A stretch of 64,000 nt of DNA from assembly GCA_021777535.1 (NCBI GenBank), contig JAJYDN010000003.1:1-64000 (forward strand), read 5' to 3'. Numbering within the stretch: the first letter of the stretch is position 1; every line of letters begins with the position of its first letter. Positions 57,465 through 64,000 of this stretch are shown one piece after another. The translations under genes and the position numbers were made by a program. Origin of the DNA: Pseudomonadota bacterium (lineage in GTDB: Bacteria; Pseudomonadota; Gammaproteobacteria; Acidiferrobacterales; Acidiferrobacteraceae). A model generated the notes under the pieces. The model saw nothing but the letters and a program-made list of their open reading frames with translations, did no database searches and was not told where the DNA came from.

Positions 57465-58673
57465 ATGTCGCTCATTCGCCCTTTCCGCGGCTGGCGCCCC
57501 CTGCCGGAGCGTGCCGCCGATGTCATCGCGCCTCCCTATGACGTCCTGTCGAGCCGCGAGGCCCGCCTTGCCGTGGCCGGCCGGCCGTTCAGCTTTTTGC
57601 ATGTTTCCAAGGCCGAGATCGATTTGCCCGCAGACACGGATCCGGCGGATGAGGCGGTTTTCGTGCGCGCCCGCGAGAATTGGCAGCGGCTGTGCCGGGA
57701 GGTCATGAAGCGTGACGCCACGCCCTGCTATTATGTCTACGAGCTCATCATGGGGAGCCATCGGCAGCGGGGCCTGGTGGCGGCGGCCTCCGTCGCGGCC
57801 TATGAAAGCGGCCGTATCCGCCGCCATGAATTCACGCGGCCCGACAAGGAGCGCGACCGTATCCGGCATATCGAAGCCCTGAATGCCCAGACGGGCCCCG
57901 TTTTTCTGACCTTTCGGGCGGATCCGGTGATAAGCGGGCTCATGGATGCGGCGACCGGGCAGGCGCCCGCGATCGATGCCAGCCTGGAGGGCGTGCGCCA
58001 CCGCCTGTGGCCCGTGTCCGATGCGGAGGCGATAGAGGCGCTGACGACAGCTTTCGAGGGGCTTGCACGCGTCTACATCGCCGATGGCCATCACCGCTCA
58101 GCCGCGGCCGCCCTGGTGGCGGCGGCCCGCAAGGGCGCGGGTGCCCACAACCGTTTCCTGGCCGTTTTCTTCCCCGACAACGAGATGCAGATCCTGAACT
58201 ACGACCGGGTGGTTGCCGATCTGAACGGCCGCAGCAAGGAGGATTTTGTCGCGGCGCTCGCCGCGCGCTTTGTCGTCACCAGGGAAGCGGGGGTGGTCGA
58301 ACCGCGCGGGCGGGGCGAATGGGGCATGTATCTGGCGGGCTCCTGGTACCGGATGGCCTACCGGCTGCCGCTGCCAGAGGACCCGGTGGCGCGACTCGAC
58401 GTCAGTCTGCTGCAGGACGAAGTGCTGGGGCCGCTGCTCGGTATTACCGATCCCCGGCGCGACCAGCGCATCGATTTCGTGGGAGGAATCCGGGGCCCGG
58501 CTGCCTTGGCGGCGCGGGCGGATGCAGTGGGCGGGGTGGCTTTCCATCTCTACCCGACGGCGCTTGCCGACCTGATGGCGGTGGCGGATCAGGGTGAGGT
58601 CATGCCGCCGAAGTCGACGTGGTTCGAACCGAAGCTCGCCGATGGCCTCGTCTCTTACGGGCTCGATGACTAG
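57465..58673 (+). CDS. DUF1015-family protein
   Basis: 402 residues. RPFRGWRPLPERAADVIAPPYDVLSS is the family opening; HEFTRPDKERDRIRHIEALNAQTGPVF and IADGHHRSAAA are the conserved blocks. The biochemical role is not known; it is often encoded near serine-related dehydrogenase genes, not seen here. AAGGAG is seven bases before the ATG. Its stop overlaps the DUF3579 gene stop (convergent). Confidence 0.88.
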   Translation: MSLIRPFRGWRPLPERAADVIAPPYDVLSSREARLAVAGRPFSFLHVSKAEIDLPADTDPADEAVFVRARENWQRLCREVMKRDATPCYYVYELIMGSHRQRGLVAAASVAAYESGRIRRHEFTRPDKERDRIRHIEALNAQTGPVFLTFRADPVISGLMDAATGQAPAIDASLEGVRHRLWPVSDAEAIEALTTAFEGLARVYIADGHHRSAAAALVAAARKGAGAHNRFLAVFFPDNEMQILNYDRVVADLNGRSKEDFVAALAARFVVTREAGVVEPRGRGEWGMYLAGSWYRMAYRLPLPEDPVARLDVSLLQDEVLGPLLGITDPRRDQRIDFVGGIRGPAALAARADAVGGVAFHLYPTALADLMAVADQGEVMPPKSTWFEPKLADGLVSYGLDD

Positions 58674-58987
58674 GCGGGACAGAAGTGGCTGGAGGCAGCA
58701 TCCTTGGTGTTGCCTTCATCGCAGCCGTGGATCTTCAGTTTGTTGCCTTTGGCAAAATCCATGAGGAAACTGAAGGCGCTCGGATTCACCTTCTTCAGTT
58801 CAGGGTCGATGACCAGACATTTGCCGCCGTCGATGATCTGGGGCTGCAGGTAGTGCGAATAGCGGATGCGGCGGTCCATGCCGAAAGTCGACAGGCTGCC
58901 GCTGATGCGTTCGATCCAGTCGCTTGGCCGGAAGGTGCGTCCATCCTCGGTGACGCCCTCGATGACAATCATACCCTGTGTGTCCAT
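58670..58987 (-). CDS. DUF3579-family protein
   Basis: 105 residues. IVIEGVTEDGRTFRPSDWIERISG is the family hallmark, and RIRYSHYLQPQIIDGGKCLVIDPEL follows; MDFAKGNKLKIH ends the domain. Function unknown. GAGG sits eight bases before the ATG. A palindromic promoter region lies upstream. Confidence 0.85.
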   Translation of the reverse strand: MDTQGMIVIEGVTEDGRTFRPSDWIERISGSLSTFGMDRRIRYSHYLQPQIIDGGKCLVIDPELKKVNPSAFSFLMDFAKGNKLKIHGCDEGNTKDAASSHFCPA

Positions 58988-59038
58988 TATTCTTACCTCG
59001 CGATCCGGGTGTGAGTCGGTCTGAACACGTTAGGACAC

Positions 59039-59067
59039 ATCATAGACCGTTTTTCGCGAAACTTAAC
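59039..59067 (-). promoter_or_regulatory. Promoter with palindromic spacer for the DUF3579 gene
   Basis: TATGAT (-10) and GTTAAG (weak -35) with a 17-base spacer that includes a perfect TTTCGCGAAA palindrome (59052-59061) next to the -35. An inverted ACCGTT / AACGGT pair surrounds it. Could be an operator; the factor is unknown. Confidence 0.4.
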
Positions 59068-59071
59068 GGTT

Positions 59072-60166
59072 TCAGCGCGATTTCTCTGACAAAAGGCGCG
59101 TGCGTGCGATCTCGAGTGCAGCCGGCAAATCGGGCGCGCCGGTACGGGCGACGTGGCGCGCGAGCCCCCTGACGATCGCGGTGACAAGCCGCGGACCCTT
59201 GTAAATGAGACCCGTGTACACCTGGATCAGACTCGCGCCTGCCACGAGATGCCCCCAGGCGCTGTCGGCGTCATCGATTCCGCCGACGCCGATGATGGGG
59301 ATAGTTGCCGGTAAGCCCTTGTAAAGCAAGGCAATGACGTGGCGCGCAAGTCCCCGGAGGGGTGTGCCGCTCAAACCCCCCTGTTCATCCTGGAAGGGCA
59401 CGGGTCCCGCAAAGGGACGCTGGATGGTGGTATTGGTGGCGATGACGGCATCGCATTCGACCGCCACCAGAACCGGCATGAGTGCTGCGATCGCGCGATC
59501 ATCGAGATCCGGCGCAATCTTGACGGCGAGGGGTACGTGGCGGCCCAGAACCGGGGCAAGCCGCCTTTGTTCCTCTTTCAGCATGCCGAGGAGGGAACGC
59601 GCCATGTCCGGTTCCTGGAGGCTGCGCAGCCCCGGGGTATTGGGGGACGACAGGTTGACCGTCACATAGTCGGCATGGGGTGCAACGGCACAGAAGGCCG
59701 ACCGGTAATCATCGGCCGCCCGCTCCACCGGCGTGTCACGATTCTTGCCGATGTTAACGCCGACCGGCATCGTGCGGGGATAGGCCGAGAGGCGTGCGAT
59801 CAGGGCATCGGTCCCTTCGTTGTTGAAGCCCATGCGATTGATGAGCGCGCGGGCCTCGGGAATACGAAAGAGGCGCGGGGGCGGGTTGCCGGGCTGCGCG
59901 CGGGGCGTGACGGTGCCGATCTCGGCAAAACCGAAACCAAGCGCCTCGAGGGCTGGCAGACAGCGCCCGTCCTTGTCGAAGCCCGCCGCGAGCCCCACGG
60001 GATTGCGCAGCGTCCGTCCAAAGAGCGGACACGGCAGGGCCGGCGGATGCTGGGCCAGGAGGTGACGGGTGGCGAAGCGGCCGGTGTGCTCGAGGATGCG
60101 GATCGTGGCGTCGTGCGCTGTTTCGGGTGGCACCCGAAAGAGGAGCGGCCGGAGCAGGCGGTACAT
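59072..60166 (-). CDS. pyrD: Dihydroorotate dehydrogenase (quinone type)
   Basis: 364 residues, class 2. The N-terminal hydrophobic extension [22 protein letters not shown]-binding NPVGLAAGFDKDG, catalytic serine in NLSSPNTPGL and the GVGGIDDADSAW loop are present. It makes orotate and passes electrons to ubiquinone. ATG overlaps the preceding pseudouridine synthase stop. Confidence 0.98.
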   Translation of the reverse strand: MYRLLRPLLFRVPPETAHDATIRILEHTGRFATRHLLAQHPPALPCPLFGRTLRNPVGLAAGFDKDGRCLPALEALGFGFAEIGTVTPRAQPGNPPPRLFRIPEARALINRMGFNNEGTDALIARLSAYPRTMPVGVNIGKNRDTPVERAADDYRSAFCAVAPHADYVTVNLSSPNTPGLRSLQEPDMARSLLGMLKEEQRRLAPVLGRHVPLAVKIAPDLDDRAIAALMPVLVAVECDAVIATNTTIQRPFAGPVPFQDEQGGLSGTPLRGLARHVIALLYKGLPATIPIIGVGGIDDADSAWGHLVAGASLIQVYTGLIYKGPRLVTAIVRGLARHVARTGAPDLPAALEIARTRLLSEKSR

Positions 60167-60873
60167 CAGAAGCGCTCGTCCGAAGCCAGGTAACGCCAGC
60201 GGCCGGCCGGCAGTCCACCGAGACGCACGCGCCCGATGCGCACGCGTTTTAGCCCCACCACGTCATGCCCGACATGGGTGAGCATGCGGCGGATCTGCCG
60301 CTTGCGGCCTTCCGTGAGGACCATGCGCAGGTAGTCGGGGCCGAGCCGCCAGACCCCGACCGGACGCAGCGGGCGGCCGTCGAGCACGAGCGGGCCGCGC
60401 AAGGCGGCGAGGGCGGCATCATCGAGGGGGTGGCGCACACGCACCAGATATTCCTTCTCCATGGTCTGTCCTCCGATCAGCTGGCGGGCGATACGGCCGT
60501 CGTCGGTCAATACGAGCAGGCCCTGGGAATCGATGTCGAGGCGCCCGGCGACTGCAAGGTGGCGTGGCGGTTTCCCGCCGGGCCCGAGCTGGCGGTCTGG
60601 CGTGAGCAGGACATGGGCGCTTTGGTAGCCGGCCTCCGGCTGGCCGGACACGTAGCCGACGGGTTTGTGGAGGAGAATGGTTACCCGTCCGCGCTGGCGC
60701 TCCACCGCGGCGCCCTCGAGGGTGATATGGGCGTCCGGGTCCGCCCGTTCGCCGAGCTCTGCCACGCGGCCGTTTACGCGGACGAGCCCCCGTTCGAGAT
60801 AGTCATCGGCCTCGCGCCGCGAGCAGAGTCCCCGCTGGGCGAGGAGTTTCGAAATGCGTACCGGTTCCGTCAT
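60166..60873 (-). CDS. RsuA/RluB/RluE/RluF-type pseudouridine synthase
   Basis: 235 residues. S4 domain ([29 protein letters not shown]) and catalytic domain with the aspartate in [17 protein letters not shown], then [10 protein letters not shown]. Closest in style to RluF, but the exact uridine target cannot be decided; it is a second family member beside rluB. It overlaps pyrD (TGATG). Confidence 0.88.
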   Translation of the reverse strand: MTEPVRISKLLAQRGLCSRREADDYLERGLVRVNGRVAELGERADPDAHITLEGAAVERQRGRVTILLHKPVGYVSGQPEAGYQSAHVLLTPDRQLGPGGKPPRHLAVAGRLDIDSQGLLVLTDDGRIARQLIGGQTMEKEYLVRVRHPLDDAALAALRGPLVLDGRPLRPVGVWRLGPDYLRMVLTEGRKRQIRRMLTHVGHDVVGLKRVRIGRVRLGGLPAGRWRYLASDERF

Positions 60874-60916
60874 GCGCCAAGGATAGCGCCGTGCGGGCGC
60901 GACGCAAGCGGTGAGG

Positions 60917-60946
60917 TTGGCGGCGGCGGCGGGCGGCCGGTACAAT
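60917..60946 (+). promoter_or_regulatory. Promoter for ilvD
   Basis: TTGGCG and TACAAT with an 18-base spacer, 26 bases before the ilvD ATG, and a GGAGGGAGGG ribosome site between. Confidence 0.55.
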
Positions 60947-60972
60947 GGTGCGCTTTGGTGGAGGGAGGGAGC

Positions 60973-62649
60973 ATGCCAAAGCTTAATCGGTACAGTGAAC
61001 GAATCACGGCGCCCAAGTCGCATGGCGCATCGCAGGCGATGTTGCATGCGACCGGCCTGAGCGACACGGATATGGCCAAGGCCCAGGTGGGCATCGCCAG
61101 CGTCTGGTTCGAGGGCAACCCCTGCAACATGCACCTTCTGGATCTGGCGGGACTCGTCAAGCAGGGCGTGGCACAAGCCGGTCTGGTCGGCATGCGGTTC
61201 AACACGATCGGCGTGTCCGATGGAATTTCCATGGGCACCAAAGGGATGAGCTATTCCCTGCAGTCGCGCGATATCATCGCCGACTCCATCGAGACGGTGA
61301 TGAGCGCGCAGTGGTACGACGGCCTCGTCACCCTGCCCGGTTGCGACAAGAACATGCCGGGCTGCCTGATGGCGATGGCGCGCCTCAATCGCCCCGGACT
61401 CATGGTGTACGGCGGTACGATCAAGCCCGGGCATCTCCACGGCAAGACGCTCGACATCATCTCCGCCTTTCAGGTCTACGGCGAATATCTGGTCGGCAAG
61501 GTGACAGAGGAAGAGCGGGCCGACGTCGTGCGGCATGCCTGTCCAGGCCCCGGCGCCTGCGGGGGCATGTACACCGCCAACACCATGGCATCGGCCATCG
61601 AAGCGCTGGGCATGACGCTTCCCTACAGTTCCTCGACGCCGGCCGTTGATCCCGGCAAGCAGGACGAATGCCGCCGCGCCGGGGCCCAGGTCCGGTTCCT
61701 GCTCGAGCGCGACATCAAGCCGCGCGACATCATGACGCGCGAGGCATTCGAGAACGCGCTCGCAATCATCATGGTGCTCGGTGGCTCCACCAATGCGGTA
61801 CTCCATCTGATTGCCATGGCGCGGGCTGCCGGCGTCGCATTGACGCTTGCGGATTTCCAGGCCATGAGTGACCGCGTTCCGCTGCTTGCCGACCTGAAGC
61901 CAAGCGGCCACTATGTCATGGAAGACCTGCACACCGCGGGCGGCGTGCCGGCGGTCATGCGTCTTTTGGCGCAACACGGGCTGTTGCACGAACACTGCCT
62001 CACCGTCACCGGCAAGACCGTCGGCGAGAACCTTAAGGAGGCGCGCGACCTCGTGCCCGGCCAGTCGGTGATTCGGCCGTTCAATGATCCGGTCAAGGCG
62101 ACTGCGCACATCCAGATCCTGACCGGCAATCTGGCGCCGGGCGGATCGGTCGCCAAGATCACCGGCAAGGAAGGCCTCCGGTTCCAGGGTCCGGCGCGGG
62201 TGTTCGATGCCGAGGAGGATATGCTGGCGGCCCTGGAGCAGGGCAGGATCGCGCGCGGGGATGTGGTGATCATCCGTTACGAGGGGCCCAAGGGTGGGCC
62301 CGGCATGCCCGAGATGCTGACGCCCACCTCCGCCCTTATGGGGGCCGGGATGGGCGGCGATGTGGCCCTTATCACCGATGGCCGGTTCTCCGGCGGGTCG
62401 CACGGCTTTATCATCGGGCATGTGGTGCCGGAGGCGCAGGAGGGGGGACCCATTGCGCTGGTGCGTGATGGCGACATGGTGACCATCGATGCGCAAACGC
62501 GGCGGATCGATGTGGATGTCGCCGAGGCGGAGTGGGCGGCGCGGCGGGCGGCGTGGACGATGCCGCCCTACAAGGTGTCGCGCGGGACGCTCTACAAATA
62601 CATCAAGAACGTCAAGGATGCGGCCGCCGGCTGCGTTACCGACGAATAG
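60973..62649 (+). CDS. ilvD: Dihydroxy-acid dehydratase
   Basis: 558 residues, Fe-S enzyme. Cysteines are in [18 protein letters not shown] and [12 protein letters not shown]. It converts dihydroxy-isovalerate and the related methylvalerate to keto acids in branched-chain amino acid synthesis. The ATG at 60973 gives the correct N-terminus. Followed after nine bases by a CDGSH protein gene. Confidence 0.97.
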   Translation: MPKLNRYSERITAPKSHGASQAMLHATGLSDTDMAKAQVGIASVWFEGNPCNMHLLDLAGLVKQGVAQAGLVGMRFNTIGVSDGISMGTKGMSYSLQSRDIIADSIETVMSAQWYDGLVTLPGCDKNMPGCLMAMARLNRPGLMVYGGTIKPGHLHGKTLDIISAFQVYGEYLVGKVTEEERADVVRHACPGPGACGGMYTANTMASAIEALGMTLPYSSSTPAVDPGKQDECRRAGAQVRFLLERDIKPRDIMTREAFENALAIIMVLGGSTNAVLHLIAMARAAGVALTLADFQAMSDRVPLLADLKPSGHYVMEDLHTAGGVPAVMRLLAQHGLLHEHCLTVTGKTVGENLKEARDLVPGQSVIRPFNDPVKATAHIQILTGNLAPGGSVAKITGKEGLRFQGPARVFDAEEDMLAALEQGRIARGDVVIIRYEGPKGGPGMPEMLTPTSALMGAGMGGDVALITDGRFSGGSHGFIIGHVVPEAQEGGPIALVRDGDMVTIDAQTRRIDVDVAEAEWAARRAAWTMPPYKVSRGTLYKYIKNVKDAAAGCVTDE

Positions 62650-62657
62650 GAGGTTTT

Positions 62658-62852
62658 GTGGCAAAGATCACGGTCAAGGCAAATGGTCCCTATCTGGTCG
62701 AAGGCGCCGATGTGGTCGACGGCGAGGGACGTCCCTTCAAGGTGGAGGCTGGCAAGCCGGTTGCACTGTGCCGGTGCGGGCAGTCGTCGCGCAAGCCGTT
62801 TTGTGACGGCACGCACATGAAGACCGGATTCAAGTCCGAAGAGCACGCTTGA
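62658..62852 (+). CDS. CDGSH iron-sulfur domain protein
   Basis: 64 residues. The motif [16 protein letters not shown] supplies three cysteines (38, 40, 49) and one histidine (53), the C-x-C-x8-C-x3-H ligand set of mitoNEET-like [2Fe-2S] proteins. Small soluble bacterial members act in Fe-S or redox handling. GTG start after a perfect AGGAGG. The 3' third of this gene is duplicated about 1.07 kb downstream. Confidence 0.9.
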   Translation: MAKITVKANGPYLVEGADVVDGEGRPFKVEAGKPVALCRCGQSSRKPFCDGTHMKTGFKSEEHA

Positions 62853-62933
62853 GGCTCAAGCCCCGCCGGGCGGCCAGCCGATGGTGGCCCGCACCGGCAG
62901 GTGGTCGGAACCGACTTGCGTGACGTGGGTTGC
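62773..62933. repeat. Direct repeat, left copy
   Basis: 161 bases that match 63840-64000 with three differences. It covers the CDGSH gene end and the end of a minus-strand exonuclease-like gene. The true left boundary of homology is here; the right boundary may extend past 62933, because the other copy runs off the window. Confidence 0.9.
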
Positions 62934-62990
62934 GTGCGCATGGAGATCGACCAGTGCCTGCGGCGGCGGGATATAATGGATCCTGCTCCC
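62856..62990 (-). pseudogene. C-terminal fragment of an endonuclease/exonuclease/phosphatase family protein
   Basis: About 44 residues: GSRIHYIPPPQALV ... QVGSDHLPVRATI and a stop at 62856. GSDHLPV is the signature end of the EEP fold and SRIHYI the strand before it. Upstream of 62990 the frame remains open but similarity stops. It duplicates the end of the intact-looking copy at 63923 onward (QVCSDHLPV there), so this copy is a truncated remnant. Confidence 0.7.
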
Positions 62991-63084
62991 GGGATCTTGA
63001 TGATCTTCTTGGGCGGCAATCGATGAACCTGCGTCGACACCGGCGCGCAGCCATGATTCGCCCGGTGTCATACCGGTGATGGAT

Positions 63085-63113
63085 TTGACCAGGTCCCAAT
63101 ATGGGACTATGAC
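63085..63113 (+). promoter_or_regulatory. higBA promoter with embedded operator
   Basis: TTGACC (-35, 63085-63090) and TATGAC (-10, 63108-63113) with a perfect 17-base spacer. The spacer holds GTCCCA-ATA-TGGGAC (63093-63107), a perfect inverted repeat, probably the antitoxin binding site. A second CCGGT ... ACCGG repeat lies at about 63062-63076. Confidence 0.75.
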
Positions 63114-63119
63114 GCGGGC

Positions 63120-63422
63120 ATGCGTGTCATTGCCGTGTCGACCCTCAAGGCGTTCTGGACCGGCACGCCGGCATACCGGGACGCCGAGGGGCCCACGATG
63201 GCGTGGTATCGCGAAGCGGTCAGGGCCGACTGGTCCACGCCCGATGATGTGAAACGGCAATTTCGCAACGCCAGCATCCTGAAAGACGGGCGGGTCGTCT
63301 TCAACATCGGCGGCAACAAATACCGGCTGGTCGTCTGGATCAGCTATCCATGCCGGGTGCTGTCCGTCCGCTTCCTGGGTACACACGCGCAGTACGACCA
63401 CATCGACGCACAGGCCATCTGA
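63120..63422 (+). CDS. higB: HigB-type mRNA interferase toxin
   Basis: 100 residues, RelE superfamily, HigB/YgjN branch. RVIAVSTLKAFW opening, DWSTPDDVKRQF, VVFNIGGNKYRLV and RFLGTHAQYDHIDA match the family. It cuts mRNA on translating ribosomes unless neutralised by HigA. The ATG lies six bases after the -10 box with no ribosome site, so the mRNA is probably leaderless. Confidence 0.93.
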   Translation: MRVIAVSTLKAFWTGTPAYRDAEGPTMAWYREAVRADWSTPDDVKRQFRNASILKDGRVVFNIGGNKYRLVVWISYPCRVLSVRFLGTHAQYDHIDAQAI

Positions 63423-63431
63423 GGGCACTTC

Positions 63432-63824
63432 ATGGATATCCACCCCGTCAAGAGCGACGCCGACTACCGCAGGACGCTACAAGAAATCGAAACCCTGATG
63501 ACAGCCGGGCCGGGATCCGAAGAGGGTGACCGCCTCGATGTGCTGGTGACTCTGGTCGAGGCGTACGAGCGCCAACACTTTCCGCTGGATTTGCCCGATG
63601 CCGTGGAGGCCATCAAATTCCGCATGGAGCAGCAGGGCCTGACTGTTGACGACCTGGTCCCCGCGATTGGACGCAAGAACCGGGTCTACGAGATTCTGGC
63701 CCGCAAACGGCCGCTGACCGTGCGGATGATGCAGGCCTTGAGCCAGCAATTCGCGATCCCGGCCGAAAGTCTGCTGAATCAGCAGGTCCCCCGGCGCACG
63801 GCTTCTGTGCGGCGCCCTGCGTGA
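63432..63824 (+). CDS. higA: HigA-type antitoxin
   Basis: 130 residues. Helix-turn-helix (VDDLVPAIGRKNRVYEILARKRPLTVRMMQALSQQFAIPAESLL) follows an N-terminal helical toxin-binding region. GAGGG precedes the ATG. It represses the operon and neutralises HigB. The gene order toxin then antitoxin is the usual one for higBA. Confidence 0.93.
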   Translation: MDIHPVKSDADYRRTLQEIETLMTAGPGSEEGDRLDVLVTLVEAYERQHFPLDLPDAVEAIKFRMEQQGLTVDDLVPAIGRKNRVYEILARKRPLTVRMMQALSQQFAIPAESLLNQQVPRRTASVRRPA

Positions 63825-63919
63825 TCGCGCACATCCCCGGGTGCGGGCAGTCGTCGCGCAAGCCGTTTTGTGACGGCACGCACATGAAGGCCGGATTCAA
63901 GTCCGAAGAGCACGCTTGA
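63821..63919 (+). pseudogene. C-terminal remnant of the CDGSH gene
   Basis: The GTG at 63821 overlaps the higA stop and reads in frame through [14 protein letters not shown] and FKSEEHA to 63919. It lacks the first two cysteine ligands, so it is a fragment created by the duplication. Confidence 0.7.
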
Positions 63920-64000
63920 GGCTCAAGCCCCGCCGGGCGGCCAGTCGATGGTGGCCCGCACCGGCAGGTGGTCGGAACAGACTTGCGTGACGTGGGTTGC
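63840..64000. repeat. Direct repeat, right copy
   Basis: 161 bases matching 62773-62933 (offset 1067) with differences at three positions: one changes GSDH to CSDH and another G to D in the exonuclease-like protein. It runs to the window end. Confidence 0.9.
63923..64000 (-). CDS. C-terminus of an endonuclease/exonuclease/phosphatase family protein (partial)
   Basis: The last 25 residues (HVTQVCSDHLPVRATIDW ... stop at 63923), minus strand; the gene continues beyond the window. SDHLPV with the aspartate and histidine is the catalytic end of the family. Most likely the intact copy. Confidence 0.65.
   Translation of the reverse strand, partial: ATHVTQVCSDHLPVRATIDWPPGGA

Noticed and set aside
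62990-63443. The minus-strand frame that includes the exonuclease fragment stays open to 63443.
   Set aside because: Similarity to the exonuclease family stops at 62990; the rest is antisense to higB with no recognisable sequence.

Overview
The window is high-GC, densely coded DNA from a proteobacterial chromosome. zipA, ampD-ampE, rppH, the rpsP-rimM-trmD-rplS order and RsuA-type pseudouridine synthases point to a gammaproteobacterium. An adjacent soxY-soxZ pair and a DsrE-family protein suggest sulfur oxidation. An Acidiferrobacter-like or related sulfur-oxidising lineage would fit, but that is inference. I see no rRNA, tRNA or CRISPR array and no transposase; most of the window is ordinary chromosomal backbone.

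Layout. 1-6 kb: the end of a urea carboxylase-type biotin domain, a frameshifted allophanate hydrolase, and a 1281-residue FAD/Fe-S oxidoreductase. 6-12 kb: an HtrA-type protease, a DsrE-family protein, an outer-membrane protein, a DUF445 protein, and a LysE-type exporter divergent from a LysR regulator. 12-18.5 kb: a PilX-like membrane-anchored protein with a seven-repeat C-rich/W-rich domain, ampD-ampE, a HAD hydrolase, rppH with an unknown partner, and soxYZ. 18.5-21.6 kb: a GGDEF-EAL protein and a carbohydrate kinase coupled to queF. 21.7-28.6 kb: smc-zipA-ligA. 28.6-33 kb: a PpiC-like lipoprotein, yciI-bolA, a hypothetical divergent from a PHP/YciO pair. 32.5-40.8 kb: tightly overlapping runs M50 protease-trpS-scpA-scpB-rluB-nth-like-mlaA and rpsP-rimM-trmD-rplS-xerD. 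41-52 kb: a patatin-like protein, rep, otsB/otsA, dacB, gltA, aroF and cspA. 52-62.6 kb: a DedA protein, aguA-aguB-rsmB, an esterase, an XRE regulator overlapping a CsrA/RsmN-like gene, DUF1015 and DUF3579 proteins, pyrD, a pseudouridine synthase and ilvD. 62.6-64 kb: a CDGSH protein, then a higBA toxin-antitoxin module bracketed by a direct repeat of at least 161 bp that duplicates the ends of the two flanking genes.

The genes cover chromosome condensation and segregation (SMC, ScpAB, XerD, ZipA), ribosome and tRNA maturation, cell-wall recycling, trehalose and agmatine metabolism, and central biosynthesis. The least ordinary items are the higBA insertion with its flanking duplication, the HTH plus RsmN-like regulator pair, the pilin-like propeller protein, the atzF frameshift, and several promoters placed so close to the ATG that leaderless mRNAs are likely.
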